From: Pseudoalteromonas sp. G4
GTDB taxonomy: Bacteria > Pseudomonadota > Gammaproteobacteria > Enterobacterales > Alteromonadaceae
Direction of reading: 5' to 3'
Assembly: GCF_028875915.1 (NCBI RefSeq)
Contig: NZ_JAPEHW010000019.1
Span: forward strand, 1 to 54,571
Length of the DNA: 54,571 nt
Positions 1-9,572 of the stretch are shown one piece after another. The notes under the pieces are model-generated. The model searched no databases and was not told where the DNA came from. It worked only from the letters and a program-made list of their open reading frames with translations. Within the stretch, counting starts at the first letter, position 1; every line of letters begins with the position of its first letter. Made by a program: the position numbers and the translations under genes.

Positions 1-1
1 T

Positions 2-3000
2 ATTATTGATAATCAAGCTGGCCACCAAGCACCGAAAGTTTCTGGCATTTTCCTTGATAACAAACAGGTAAAAGAAGGCGAACGCCAAACCTTTACTGTG
101 TTGTTAGCTGAAGCAACTTCTGCTGTAGTTAAATACTCACTTGCACTGAAAGACATTGAAGCAACACAAGATAAAGACTACGCCTCTTTACTTGAGTACA
201 CCACTGATAATGGTACTACTTGGACGCAAGTAACCCTAGTTGATGATCTTGAAATTTCAATTCCTGAGGGAATTAACCAGTTCCAAGTTAAGGTGACAAC
301 ATTAACAGACCAGGAAGCAGAAGAGACCGAAAGTTATCAATTCACCGTCGCAGATACATCAACGATTGCTGAAATTCTTGATAACCCAGATTCAATTCCG
401 GCGCGTTTAGAAAGCAATAATGCCCGTGAATACGAAGTAACAGAGGGTAGTTATGCTGTCTTCGAATTAGCTCTGGATAAGCAAATTCCAAGTGCTCAAA
501 ATGTCTTTGTTGCGCTTGAAACACAAGACGCAACAGCTGCGACAGATTTTGCCACGCAAGCTGAGTACTCTTTTGATGATGGTGCATTCTGGCAACCGAT
601 TGATTTAACATCTCAAGCTTCATTCTTACTTGCTGAGAATACACAAGATTTCTTAGTGCGCGTATCGGTTCTTAAGGATCAGGAAGCGGATGAAGAAATT
701 GAAATGCTTACCTTGAATGCTTGGACTGAAGATACACAGAGCGATCTAATAGCAGCACCTGTCTTACTGATTGATGCAACGCCTGTAAAAGCCGTTATTG
801 ATTTCATTAGTGTTGATAAAAACCCAATTATGGAAGGTGAAGAGGTCATCTTCAATATCGTGTTTGACCGCAAATTAGCACAAACTCAGTCATTGCGTTT
901 TAATGTTGCAGGTTTAGGGGACACGACAAATGCTGACTTCTTAAACTATGGTCAGGTGTCTTTAGATAATGGCACCACATGGCAAGATATGTCATTGATT
1001 GATAATACTTTAGTAAACGTGCTATCAGAAAGCCAGAATGTATTAGTAAAAGTAACGTCAATGGTGGATGACGCGATTGAAGAAAACGAAGCATTTGAGT
1101 TAAGCGCATGGTTTGAAGACACTGATAAAGTTACTAAATCTGTTGCAGTATCAGACGGCACAGCACCAAAGCCACAGGTAATGTCTGTAATTGCTATGCC
1201 AAATCCTGTATCAGAAGGCGCTTCAACTACCTTCGAAATTAGTCTGGATAGCAAAGTGGAACGTGAAATTACTTATCCGTTCCAACTACAAGACGGTAAT
1301 GCCATTGCACAAGATGATTATGATACAACGGTAGAAATTAGCTTTGACCTTGGCCAAAGTTGGCAAACACTGCTGCTTGCCACTACACAAGATGTTACCG
1401 TACCAGAAAATAACGACACAATTTTTGTTAAAGTTGCCACACTGTCAAATGACGAATTTGAGCAGAGTGAAAGTTTTGCATTAGTGGTTGATAATGTTGT
1501 TGGCAATGTGTTCATTAACGATGATGACAATGCTGAGCCAATTGCTAACCCAGATGAATTAACCATTGCCGAAGATGAATTCGCTGAATCGATTGCTGTG
1601 CTTGCAAACGATGAAGATCCAAATTTCGACCCGCTCACTATTTTAGGCGTGCCAACGGCGCTTCATGGTGTTGTTACTGTAAATGATGACAATAGCATCA
1701 ACTATCAACCTAAGCCTGATTACTATGGCAAAGATATTATTATTTACAGCATTAGCGATGGTCGCGGTGGTGTTGCCAGCAGCCAAGTAACCGTTGAAAT
1801 AACACCTGTTAATGACGAACCGCGTCAAACTGACCGTAGCTTAACCACTAAAGAAGATGTCGCCATCAATCACATCAATTTATTACAAGGTATTACTGAT
1901 CCCGAAGGCGAAGCGGTATCGATTGTGGGCCTACCTATTGCGACAAATGGTCAATTAATTGATGAAGGTAACGGTCAGTTTACCTACAAACCTAATGAAA
2001 ACTATTTTGGTAACGATGAAATCTTATTTGTCGTTACTGATGGTGAAAAAGAGTTAAATGCCACAATCTCTGTCACGGTGACGCCGGTTAATGACTTACC
2101 GACGGCTGAGGTTGCATCTTTGACTGTAACCGAAGATGCAAAAAATGAGATTATTGATACATCACCTTACACCAATGATGTAGATGGCGATACGCTTACT
2201 CTAACTTCAGCAGAAGCAAACCATGGACAAATCAGTGTTAACCCTGATGGCACTTTAAGTTACTCACCGAATGAAAACTACTCGGGTACCGATCAAATCA
2301 GTTATACCATTGTTGACGGTAATGGTGGCTCAGCTACAGGCATTATCAATGTGACAATTACCGGTGAAACCGATGCTCCCAATGCTAATAACGATGAAGC
2401 GCAAACAGACGAAGACACTAAAATCGATGTTATCGATGTGCTGTCAAACGATACCGACCCAGACAATGATAAGTTAACAGTCACACAGGCAACTGCTGAT
2501 AACGGTATTGTTACAATAAACGCTACAGGCACATTAAGTTATCAACCAAATGATAACTACTTCGGTAAAGACACCATCCATTACACCGTAACTGATGGCG
2601 AATTCACTGACAGTGCAGTGGTTGTGGTAACAGTCAATGCTGTAAATGACGACCCTACTACCACTGAAAAAAACATCGAAGTTGATGAAGACTCTAAAAC
2701 TAATGTAGTTGATTTAGCTCAACATATATTTGATGTTGATGACGATCCGGCTAAAGCGGTTTCTGCAACCGCTGTTAATGGTCAAGTAGAAGTTAAATCA
2801 GACGGCAGTCTACGCTACACACCAAATGAAAACTATTATGGTGAAGATACTATTACTTACCAGGTAGAAGATGGTAACGGCGGTCAAGCACAAGGCGTCG
2901 TTAAGGTAACTGTAAATCCATTAGATGATGCGCCTATTGCACGTGGCGATAACGCCTCCATCAATGAAGACGAATCATTAATTGGCTTTGATGCACTACA

Positions 3001-4690
3001 AAATGACGAAGACCCTGATGGCCAAGTGATTACGTTAGTTTCCGCAACCGCATCAAAAGGTCAAGCAACCTTGAATGGTAATTTAATTAATTATCAACCA
3101 GATGCTGATTTTTATGGTGAAGTAAGCATTGAGTACACCATCACCGATGGTGAAAAACAAGCAACGGCTTATGTCACAGTAGATGTTCAACCAGTTAATG
3201 ATGCGCCGACGATGCAACCTGCTTCAACAGCGGTTGACGAAAACTCGCAAAACAATGCTATCAATGTGCTTGATAAAATCACCGATAAAGATGGCGATAA
3301 TGCAAAACCAATCTCTGCAACAACCAACGATGGTAGTGTGTCAGTTGATGGCAATGGCATCGTTTACTTTACACCGAATAAAGATTTTGTCGGTACTGCA
3401 AAAATTGATGTAACGGTTTCAGATGGTAACGGTGGCACTACCACAGGTTACATAACGGTTGTTGTTAATTCAGTAAACCAGCCTCCTGTTGCAGTTGATG
3501 ATGGCATTCAGGCATTCCAAGACACACCTCTTTATAATATCGATGTATTGTGGAACGACTCTGATTTGAACGGTGATGATTTAACGCTGGTATCAGCTGT
3601 TGCACAAAATGGCTCTGTTGATATTGATAATAATCAAAATCTAACTTACACACCAAATGCAGGTTTCTATGGCCAAGATTGGATCACATATACAATCAAA
3701 GATCCTGAAGGGTTAACAGACAGTGCGTTGGTTGATGTTCGTGTTAAACAAAACAACTTGCCTGTTGCTAACAATGACAGTGCCACTATTGACCAAGACA
3801 CTAAACTTACACGCTTTAATGTATTAGCGAATGACACTGACTTAGATTCGGATGCACTTACGGTTTCTCGTGCAATTGCAAGTGTGGGTGAAGTAACCGT
3901 TAACAGTGATAACACAGTGACATATACGCCACCAACTGGTTGGGTTGGTAAAGCCGCTATCACTTACACCATAACCGATGGCAAAACTAATAGTACAGCC
4001 CAAGCTGTACTAGAAGTAACTGTTTTATCAACTAATACTGCTCCGATTGCAAATGCTGATTCAGCAACCGTAAATCAAGGTGAAACACTAAGTGCAATCA
4101 ATGTATTAGGCAATGATAATGACCCTGATGGCGACACTTTAACAGTGACGTCTGTTAACCCAAGCCATGGCACTGCAACAATTAATGCTAATGGTACAGT
4201 GCGTTATCAAGCACCAGCCAATTATGAAGGGCTTGTGGTTGTGACCTATGGCATCAGCGATGGTAATGGTGGTACTGCCACAAGCCAAGTAAACATTACC
4301 GTTAATAAAACATTAGCTCAATGTATTACTGAGTCGGGCAATGGCCTAACTTTCGCCGCCGGTACTAGTATTGCCTTTGCCCATAAGCGCAGTGCTGATT
4401 ATGCACAAGGTTATAAGGTGTTATCGAATGGTTCTGCTATCACAAGCTGGCAATACCCTGCAAACACCAGTAGCTGGGTTGAGCGTGCCACACTTTCTGG
4501 TGGCAGTACATTCTCAATTACGTACAAGTTTAAAGAGAACAACCAAACTTGGAAGTATGGTAGTTGTAAAACCACGATAGGTGAGAATCACACAGGTTAC
4601 ATCGATTGTGATGATACCGGTGGCGACGGTGATTACAACGATACCCAACTACGCTTTAGAATCACCAACGCGTCGGGTATTTGTGAATAA
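2..4690 (+). CDS. Giant tandem-repeat surface protein (Calx-beta-like and cadherin-like repeats), 5' end outside window
   Basis: The frame is open from the first bases, so the true start lies upstream; about 1,560 residues are visible. The N-terminal third holds about four modules of roughly 110 residues with the pattern VxEG...F.I.L....D....S.D.G..W, resembling Calx-beta repeats. Next come ten modules of about 93 residues of the cadherin-like tandem type (Cadherin_5/tandem-95). They begin with variants of APIANxDxA, carry NDxDPDxDxLTV in the middle, then a YxPNxNYxGxDxIxYTIxDG strand, and join through VTVxxVND. The last 120 residues are different: four Cys and an acidic GDGDYND segment that resembles DUF4114-type calcium-binding ends. 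No RTX nonapeptides or sorting motif are visible. Such proteins are usually secreted calcium-stiffened adhesins. The function here is inferred from architecture. Confidence 0.85.
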   Translation: MIDNQAGHQAPKVSGIFLDNKQVKEGERQTFTVLLAEATSAVVKYSLALKDIEATQDKDYASLLEYTTDNGTTWTQVTLVDDLEISIPEGINQFQVKVTTLTDQEAEETESYQFTVADTSTIAEILDNPDSIPARLESNNAREYEVTEGSYAVFELALDKQIPSAQNVFVALETQDATAATDFATQAEYSFDDGAFWQPIDLTSQASFLLAENTQDFLVRVSVLKDQEADEEIEMLTLNAWTEDTQSDLIAAPVLLIDATPVKAVIDFISVDKNPIMEGEEVIFNIVFDRKLAQTQSLRFNVAGLGDTTNADFLNYGQVSLDNGTTWQDMSLIDNTLVNVLSESQNVLVKVTSMVDDAIEENEAFELSAWFEDTDKVTKSVAVSDGTAPKPQVMSVIAMPNPVSEGASTTFEISLDSKVEREITYPFQLQDGNAIAQDDYDTTVEISFDLGQSWQTLLLATTQDVTVPENNDTIFVKVATLSNDEFEQSESFALVVDNVVGNVFINDDDNAEPIANPDELTIAEDEFAESIAVLANDEDPNFDPLTILGVPTALHGVVTVNDDNSINYQPKPDYYGKDIIIYSISDGRGGVASSQVTVEITPVNDEPRQTDRSLTTKEDVAINHINLLQGITDPEGEAVSIVGLPIATNGQLIDEGNGQFTYKPNENYFGNDEILFVVTDGEKELNATISVTVTPVNDLPTAEVASLTVTEDAKNEIIDTSPYTNDVDGDTLTLTSAEANHGQISVNPDGTLSYSPNENYSGTDQISYTIVDGNGGSATGIINVTITGETDAPNANNDEAQTDEDTKIDVIDVLSNDTDPDNDKLTVTQATADNGIVTINATGTLSYQPNDNYFGKDTIHYTVTDGEFTDSAVVVVTVNAVNDDPTTTEKNIEVDEDSKTNVVDLAQHIFDVDDDPAKAVSATAVNGQVEVKSDGSLRYTPNENYYGEDTITYQVEDGNGGQAQGVVKVTVNPLDDAPIARGDNASINEDESLIGFDALQNDEDPDGQVITLVSATASKGQATLNGNLINYQPDADFYGEVSIEYTITDGEKQATAYVTVDVQPVNDAPTMQPASTAVDENSQNNAINVLDKITDKDGDNAKPISATTNDGSVSVDGNGIVYFTPNKDFVGTAKIDVTVSDGNGGTTTGYITVVVNSVNQPPVAVDDGIQAFQDTPLYNIDVLWNDSDLNGDDLTLVSAVAQNGSVDIDNNQNLTYTPNAGFYGQDWITYTIKDPEGLTDSALVDVRVKQNNLPVANNDSATIDQDTKLTRFNVLANDTDLDSDALTVSRAIASVGEVTVNSDNTVTYTPPTGWVGKAAITYTITDGKTNSTAQAVLEVTVLSTNTAPIANADSATVNQGETLSAINVLGNDNDPDGDTLTVTSVNPSHGTATINANGTVRYQAPANYEGLVVVTYGISDGNGGTATSQVNITVNKTLAQCITESGNGLTFAAGTSIAFAHKRSADYAQGYKVLSNGSAITSWQYPANTSSWVERATLSGGSTFSITYKFKENNQTWKYGSCKTTIGENHTGYIDCDDTGGDGDYNDTQLRFRITNASGICE

Positions 4691-4700
4691 TCAATAACGC

Positions 4701-4728
4701 AAAAAGCCTGCATTCGCAGGCTTTTTTC
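4701..4728 (+). terminator. Rho-independent terminator of the repeat protein gene
   Basis: An 11-bp stem AAAAAGCCTGC / GCAGGCTTTTT with an ATTC loop runs into a T tract, 10 bases after the stop codon of the repeat protein. Confidence 0.9.
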
Positions 4729-4807
4729 TTCTCCTTGCATATTTGCTATTCCATCTTGGGTTAATAATTTGTAAACTCAACACATCAGACCAGTTGAGAA
4801 AACGATT

Positions 4808-5842
4808 ATGCAAACACGCATTACCCAATTATTTGGCATTGAAAAACCCATTGTGCTTCCAGGTATGAGCTGGATTTCCACACCTGAACTTGTGGCAGCA
4901 GTATGTAATGCCGGCGGTTTAGGCATTTTAGCTTCTGGTCCACTTAGCCAACAACAAACGCGTGATGCTATCGCTAAAATCCGCACACTCACAGATAAAC
5001 CTTTTGGTATTGGTATTACGCTAATGATGCCTGGTGCAAAGCAAAACGCTAAAATTGCACTCGAACTTGAAGTGCCCGTTATCAACTTCTCACTAGGAAA
5101 AGGTGATTGGCTGGTTGACGGTGCTAAAAAATATGGTGGTAAAGTCATTGCAACTGTTGTGACAGAAAAACATGCACTTGCCGCACAAAAATCAGGGGTA
5201 GATGCCCTACTCGTCACCGGGCACGAGGCCGCTGCACACGGCGGTGAAGTCACCTCGTTGTGTTTAGTGCCGAATATTGTCGATATTGTTGATATTCCAG
5301 TGATTGCTGCCGGAGGCTTTGCTGATAGCCGCGGTTTAGTCGCGGCCCTTGCACTCGGTGCCGATGCCGTTGCTATGGGTTCTCGCTTTGCTACTAGCAG
5401 TGAAAGCCCTGTTCATCAAAACGTTAAAGATGCTGTGGTAGAAAAACGCGTTGCGGATACTATTTATTCGAAGAATTTTGATGGTTTATATGCACGCGTA
5501 ATGAAAACACCTGCTGCTGAAAAAGCAACTCGTAAGCCAATGAACTTCTTGATTGCCACAATAAAATCCTTTAAAGCCGCAAAAATGGTCGATATGCCAC
5601 TTTGGAAATTACTGGTTGGCCTAGTTGCTCAATTTGACAAAATTAAAATGCTCTCGCTATTTGGCGCTGCCACTGAAAAACTAGAAGCAGCCACCATTAA
5701 AGGTGATTTAGAGAATGGCGTGCAATTTATTGGGCAATCACAAGGTGTTATTCATCAAGTGCAATCCGTACAACAAATTGTTGATGATGTTGTTTTAGGC
5801 GCTGAAGAGCGAATTCAACAACTCGCAAATAAACGAATTTAA
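4808..5842 (+). CDS. NAD(P)H-dependent flavin oxidoreductase / nitronate monooxygenase family
   Basis: A 344-residue TIM-barrel flavoprotein. The N-terminus RITQLFGIEKPIVLPGMSW is the usual opening of the 2-nitropropane dioxygenase family. The phosphate-binding and catalytic parts are visible as GHEAAAHGG near residue 140 and AAGGFAD...ALALGADAVAMGSRF near residues 165-195. Family members oxidise alkyl nitronates or act as FMN-dependent enoyl-ACP or quinone reductases; the substrate cannot be read here. The gene stands alone between two strong terminators, so it is probably monocistronic. No canonical Shine-Dalgarno is obvious, only a GAGAAAA stretch before the ATG. The cytosolic location is inferred from the lack of a signal peptide. 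Confidence 0.88.
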   Translation: MQTRITQLFGIEKPIVLPGMSWISTPELVAAVCNAGGLGILASGPLSQQQTRDAIAKIRTLTDKPFGIGITLMMPGAKQNAKIALELEVPVINFSLGKGDWLVDGAKKYGGKVIATVVTEKHALAAQKSGVDALLVTGHEAAAHGGEVTSLCLVPNIVDIVDIPVIAAGGFADSRGLVAALALGADAVAMGSRFATSSESPVHQNVKDAVVEKRVADTIYSKNFDGLYARVMKTPAAEKATRKPMNFLIATIKSFKAAKMVDMPLWKLLVGLVAQFDKIKMLSLFGAATEKLEAATIKGDLENGVQFIGQSQGVIHQVQSVQQIVDDVVLGAEERIQQLANKRI

Positions 5843-5870
5843 CTTCCCCCTAAATAAGTTAAGTAAAGCA

Positions 5871-5898
5871 AAAGCCCCGAATTTTCGGGGCTTTTTAT
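5871..5898. terminator. Bidirectional terminator between convergent genes
   Basis: AAAGCCCCGAA TTTTCGGGGCTTTTT forms a GC-rich stem flanked by A and T tracts. It lies between the plus-strand flavin oxidoreductase and the minus-strand S9 peptidase and can serve both. Confidence 0.88.
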
Positions 5899-5915
5899 TT
5901 AACCTTTATTAAAGC

Positions 5916-7961
5916 TTAATTTGCGTCAGTGCGATACTTTTCAAACCATGCCATTATATTACCGACTTTTTGAATTAAATTACTCGGCCTTGCAGCAATA
6001 CCATGACTGGCTTTTGGAATACGCACCATAGCAGAGTCAATTTTACGTAGTTGCAACGCTTGATAATACTGTTCGGTTTCACTCATAGGAGTACGCACAT
6101 CTTCTTCGCCAGTCAATAACATAGTCGGTGTAGATACATTACCAACCAGTGATAATGGTGATCGTGCCCACAAATGTTCAACATGATCCCAAGGCATGCC
6201 AGGCATCCAATATTTGGTGAAATATGAATAACCATCAGCAGTTAACGCAAAACTCAGCCAATTTATTACAGGCTTAGCGACAACAGCCGCTTTAAAGCGA
6301 TCCGTTTTACCTACAATCCAAGCAGTTAACACGCCACCACCAGAGCCGCCTGTTACAAATAAATTAGTATTATCTACATACGGTTTTGCCACCATGCCAT
6401 CTACTACATCCATTAAATCGTTATAGTCTTGCGATGGGTAATTGTGATGGATTAAATTCGCAAACTCTTCACCATAAGATGTACTTCCTCGCGGGTTCGC
6501 CCATACAACCACATAACCTTTTGCTGCCATCAGTTGCACTTCAGTACTAAAATTTGGGCCATAAGCTGTATGTGGGCCACCATGAATTTCTAATATAAGT
6601 GGATATTTTTTTGATGCATCAAAGTTAGGCGGTAATGCATACCACGCTTGAATTTCACGATTATCTACAGATGATTTAACCGTTATTTCTTCAATCTTCG
6701 CGGTTGCTTTATGAGCCAACAAGTCTTCATTCAGCATCGTTATTTTTCGTACTTTGCCTTTTCTGACAACGGCAAGATCCGCTGGACGATCACTGTTTGC
6801 ATGTGTATAAACTAATTCATCATTATCAATCACAGCAAACTCACCCGAAGTATATGGACGCCCTAATGATTGCCCACCCAGTTTTGCTATTTTTTCTTTG
6901 ATTTTACCCTTTAAACTTACGTAGCCTAGGTATTTCTGACCAAAGTCATCATAACTAAAATAAAGACCGCGCCCCTTTTTATCCCATTTGGGTGAATTAA
7001 TTGGTCTATCAAGCGTTGCAGTTAAGTTAGTGACTTTACTGCCATCTATGTTCATCACATAAATGTCGTTATTTTGGCTCGATAGTTTCTTATCATCAAA
7101 ACGTAAATACGCAATGTTTTTACCATTTGGCGATAGGACTGGTGCTGCATCTGGCCCCGGTCGGTTAGTTAGGTTTGTCGTTTCGCCGCTTTCGATATCA
7201 ATCTGGTAGATATCAGATTCGCGGGGACGATCTTGCCAATCTTTATTACGGTCACCACTAATAAACAAGGCTTTACTGTCTTGGCGCCAAGTAATTTGGC
7301 CTCCATGATGAAAATCACCGCTACTTACTTGTCGTGGCGTGCCGCCTTCTGCTGGTACAACATAAATATGACGAAAACCACTTTTCAGAAACCCGCGACC
7401 GTCGCTACGGTAACTCATTTGGTCAATATATTTAGCAGTGCCTGCCCAATTCGCACCTTTTGGCTTTTTAGGCATATCTTTAAAAATGCCACTGGATGCT
7501 TGTGGTTTAAACATTGAAAAAGCCAGCCACTTGCCATCTGGTGACCAGCTAATATTACTTACACCCTCAGCAACATTTGTTACGCGCGCAGTTTGCCCAT
7601 TACTAAACCAACGCACATAAAGTTGGTTATCACCCTCTTTATTAGACAAATAAGCAAGTTGTCGCCCATTTGGCGAAAAGCGCGCCATACGATACTGTGC
7701 TTTGCCAGAAAGCAGCGGCATATGGCTATTATTAGCAAGGTTGTAATGCCATAAATTAGTACGGGTGCCATCACTCATAATGTCCATGGCGCGTCGTTCA
7801 TAAACGATAAACTGGCCATCTGGGCTAACTTGTGGCGCCGCCGCATATTCAATGTTAAACACATCTTCATACTGCCACACATCATTTTCTTGTGCCATCA
7901 CATCTGAGGTTGCAAGTGATAACAATCCAGCGAGCAATGTTATTTTAAATCTGTTACCCAT
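5916..7961 (-). CDS. Secreted S9-family prolyl oligopeptidase-like peptidase
   Basis: The start is placed at the ATG at 7961, which gives 681 residues opening with a signal peptide (MGNRFKITLLAGLLSLATS, then DVMAQ) and a GGAAA ribosome site. An in-frame upstream ATG at 8021 would add 20 residues that spoil the signal peptide. Residues of about 40-400 form a PD40/TolB-like beta-propeller with repeated SPDGK.. strands. The C-terminal third is an alpha/beta hydrolase with the HGGP oxyanion segment, catalytic Ser540 in GGSGGG, Asp621 in EDVRTP and His653 in ASHG. It probably cleaves oligopeptides or acyl-peptides in the periplasm. It has its own terminator downstream and no operon partner. Confidence 0.9.
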   Translation of the reverse strand: MGNRFKITLLAGLLSLATSDVMAQENDVWQYEDVFNIEYAAAPQVSPDGQFIVYERRAMDIMSDGTRTNLWHYNLANNSHMPLLSGKAQYRMARFSPNGRQLAYLSNKEGDNQLYVRWFSNGQTARVTNVAEGVSNISWSPDGKWLAFSMFKPQASSGIFKDMPKKPKGANWAGTAKYIDQMSYRSDGRGFLKSGFRHIYVVPAEGGTPRQVSSGDFHHGGQITWRQDSKALFISGDRNKDWQDRPRESDIYQIDIESGETTNLTNRPGPDAAPVLSPNGKNIAYLRFDDKKLSSQNNDIYVMNIDGSKVTNLTATLDRPINSPKWDKKGRGLYFSYDDFGQKYLGYVSLKGKIKEKIAKLGGQSLGRPYTSGEFAVIDNDELVYTHANSDRPADLAVVRKGKVRKITMLNEDLLAHKATAKIEEITVKSSVDNREIQAWYALPPNFDASKKYPLILEIHGGPHTAYGPNFSTEVQLMAAKGYVVVWANPRGSTSYGEEFANLIHHNYPSQDYNDLMDVVDGMVAKPYVDNTNLFVTGGSGGGVLTAWIVGKTDRFKAAVVAKPVINWLSFALTADGYSYFTKYWMPGMPWDHVEHLWARSPLSLVGNVSTPTMLLTGEEDVRTPMSETEQYYQALQLRKIDSAMVRIPKASHGIAARPSNLIQKVGNIMAWFEKYRTDAN

Positions 7962-8179
7962 GATCAATTTCCATTTTTCATTATTTAATAGCCAATGTAG
8001 CAAGCCTCTTATTTTTTGCAATTCACCTAAGACAAATCACAGATATCCAAGTTTAATTTCACTAAGCATTTTAACACCATGTTATTAAACTATATTTATG
8101 CTAAAATTAGGGTGTTTCCATACGCAAAAAAGGAGTATTTAATATCGACCGAGAAGTCAAACTCAGCCAGGATGAAAGT

Positions 8180-9505
8180 TTGTCTATCAAACTTAGCTAC
8201 CTTTTATTACCCAAAGAATCGCAACGACTCGACCTCTACTTTTCCTTACCTGTAGAAATGGGTATAAACTCAAGCACATTTAATGAAGAAGACTATTTTC
8301 ACGCACACGTTAAAAGCCACAGTGCATATTATTCCGAGCAATTGCATCTACCTTTAGTACGCAGCCGTTTTATTAGCCAATCAAAAGGTGAAAAAGCAGA
8401 TTATCGCTTAAATCTAAACCTTTATTCATATCAAATTCGCTTAGCACTAGAGGCCGATATAAAACAGACAATACAACTTAAAGAAGCTGACGAGTTTTAT
8501 CCTGCTGCCATTGAATTAGTAGAGCAAGCACAAGTTTTACTGAAAAAACTACGTCGTTATACGCCACCAGACAAAAAGTTAAAGTCGTATTTTGAAAATG
8601 CAGATAACTACTTAAGTTGGCACACTGAGCAAATGTTTTTAAAACTGCTCTCGAAAGGCCCCAAAAATTCGGAGTTCACAAAAGAGCGTGAAATTTTACG
8701 TTCGTTTTGTCGAAACGAGACACAATACCGTAGCGATCAAGAATACAATTCCATATTGACCTTAGACGATCCAAATCGTATTACGAATAAAATGCGATTA
8801 TTGCAAAGGCTTACCGAATATGGCGTGGTATTTAGTAAAGAAACAAAAAACTTAAATTTAAACCTGCAACGATTAGTTCGCGGCACTGTTACTGCAGTAA
8901 TTATGGCATTTGTCATGTTTTTAGTGCTCAATGCACGTTCAAACTTTCAAGAAATTACCGTCGCTTTAATCGCATTTTTAGGTGTGCTTTATGGCCTACG
9001 TGAGATTTTTAAAGACGACTTAACTCGCATTATTTGGCGCAAAATAAAACAAGGCAGACCCAAATGGCGACATATTTTCCGTAGCAGCTTTGATAACAAA
9101 ACCATTCATACTCAAACTGTTTGGCTGGAACATATTCGACGTAAATCACTGCCAAAAGAAGTTTCCGATCTTTTCAAAAAGCGTCGTCAACAGAATAAAC
9201 AAGCGGCACACCTTATCCATTACCGCTGTGATAGTAAGGTGATTGCCAAAGAATTTTTACCTGGTTATGAAGAAATTCAACAGCAAGTTTATTTTAACTT
9301 GACGCCCTTTGTACGCTATTTGAAAAAAGGCGCTGGTAAATTATACAGCTTGGAAGGCAATAAAGTATCAGGTCAATCAGTTGAAAGGCGATACCAAATA
9401 AACTTGGTGGTTACTTACAGTGCCAATGGCTCTCATACTGCAACACGCTATAAAATTACGTTAAATCGTTCCGCCATTGTTAGTATTGAAGAAATGCCTG
9501 ACTAG
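8180..9505 (+). CDS. Conserved membrane protein of unknown function (start codon uncertain)
   Basis: I do not recognise the family. From the TTG at 8180 the product has 441 residues. It is soluble for about 230 residues, then has two membrane helices at about 234-268 (from VRGTVTAVIMAF to LIAFLGVLYG), and a C-terminal soluble region rich in Lys/Arg and predicted beta-strand. The open frame reaches back to 8111. A much better ribosome site (AAAAAAGGAG at 8125-8134) precedes an in-frame ATC codon at 8144, giving IDREVKLSQDES ahead of the TTG; a weaker AGGA precedes the TTG itself. No ATG or GTG is available in frame upstream. The gene is monocistronic and convergent with the TonB receptor. Confidence 0.7.
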   Translation: MSIKLSYLLLPKESQRLDLYFSLPVEMGINSSTFNEEDYFHAHVKSHSAYYSEQLHLPLVRSRFISQSKGEKADYRLNLNLYSYQIRLALEADIKQTIQLKEADEFYPAAIELVEQAQVLLKKLRRYTPPDKKLKSYFENADNYLSWHTEQMFLKLLSKGPKNSEFTKEREILRSFCRNETQYRSDQEYNSILTLDDPNRITNKMRLLQRLTEYGVVFSKETKNLNLNLQRLVRGTVTAVIMAFVMFLVLNARSNFQEITVALIAFLGVLYGLREIFKDDLTRIIWRKIKQGRPKWRHIFRSSFDNKTIHTQTVWLEHIRRKSLPKEVSDLFKKRRQQNKQAAHLIHYRCDSKVIAKEFLPGYEEIQQQVYFNLTPFVRYLKKGAGKLYSLEGNKVSGQSVERRYQINLVVTYSANGSHTATRYKITLNRSAIVSIEEMPD

Positions 9506-9572
9506 TCAGAAAATTTATAAAAAGAAGTGCGCATAATAAAAGTTATGTGCCTTTTCCCCCCGGAGAATATCA

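Noticed and set aside
1500..4320. DNA-level tandem repeat in the adhesin gene
   Set aside because: The ten cadherin-like modules are similar in protein but have diverged in DNA; no long exact nucleotide repeats were seen.
4777..5253. 158-codon minus-strand frame
   Set aside because: It is antisense to the flavin oxidoreductase, which has clear family motifs; the Ser/Ala/Pro-rich composition is that of a shadow frame.
7852..8088. 78-codon plus-strand frame opposite the start of the S9 peptidase
   Set aside because: It covers the signal peptide region and promoter of a well-supported gene and has no motifs.
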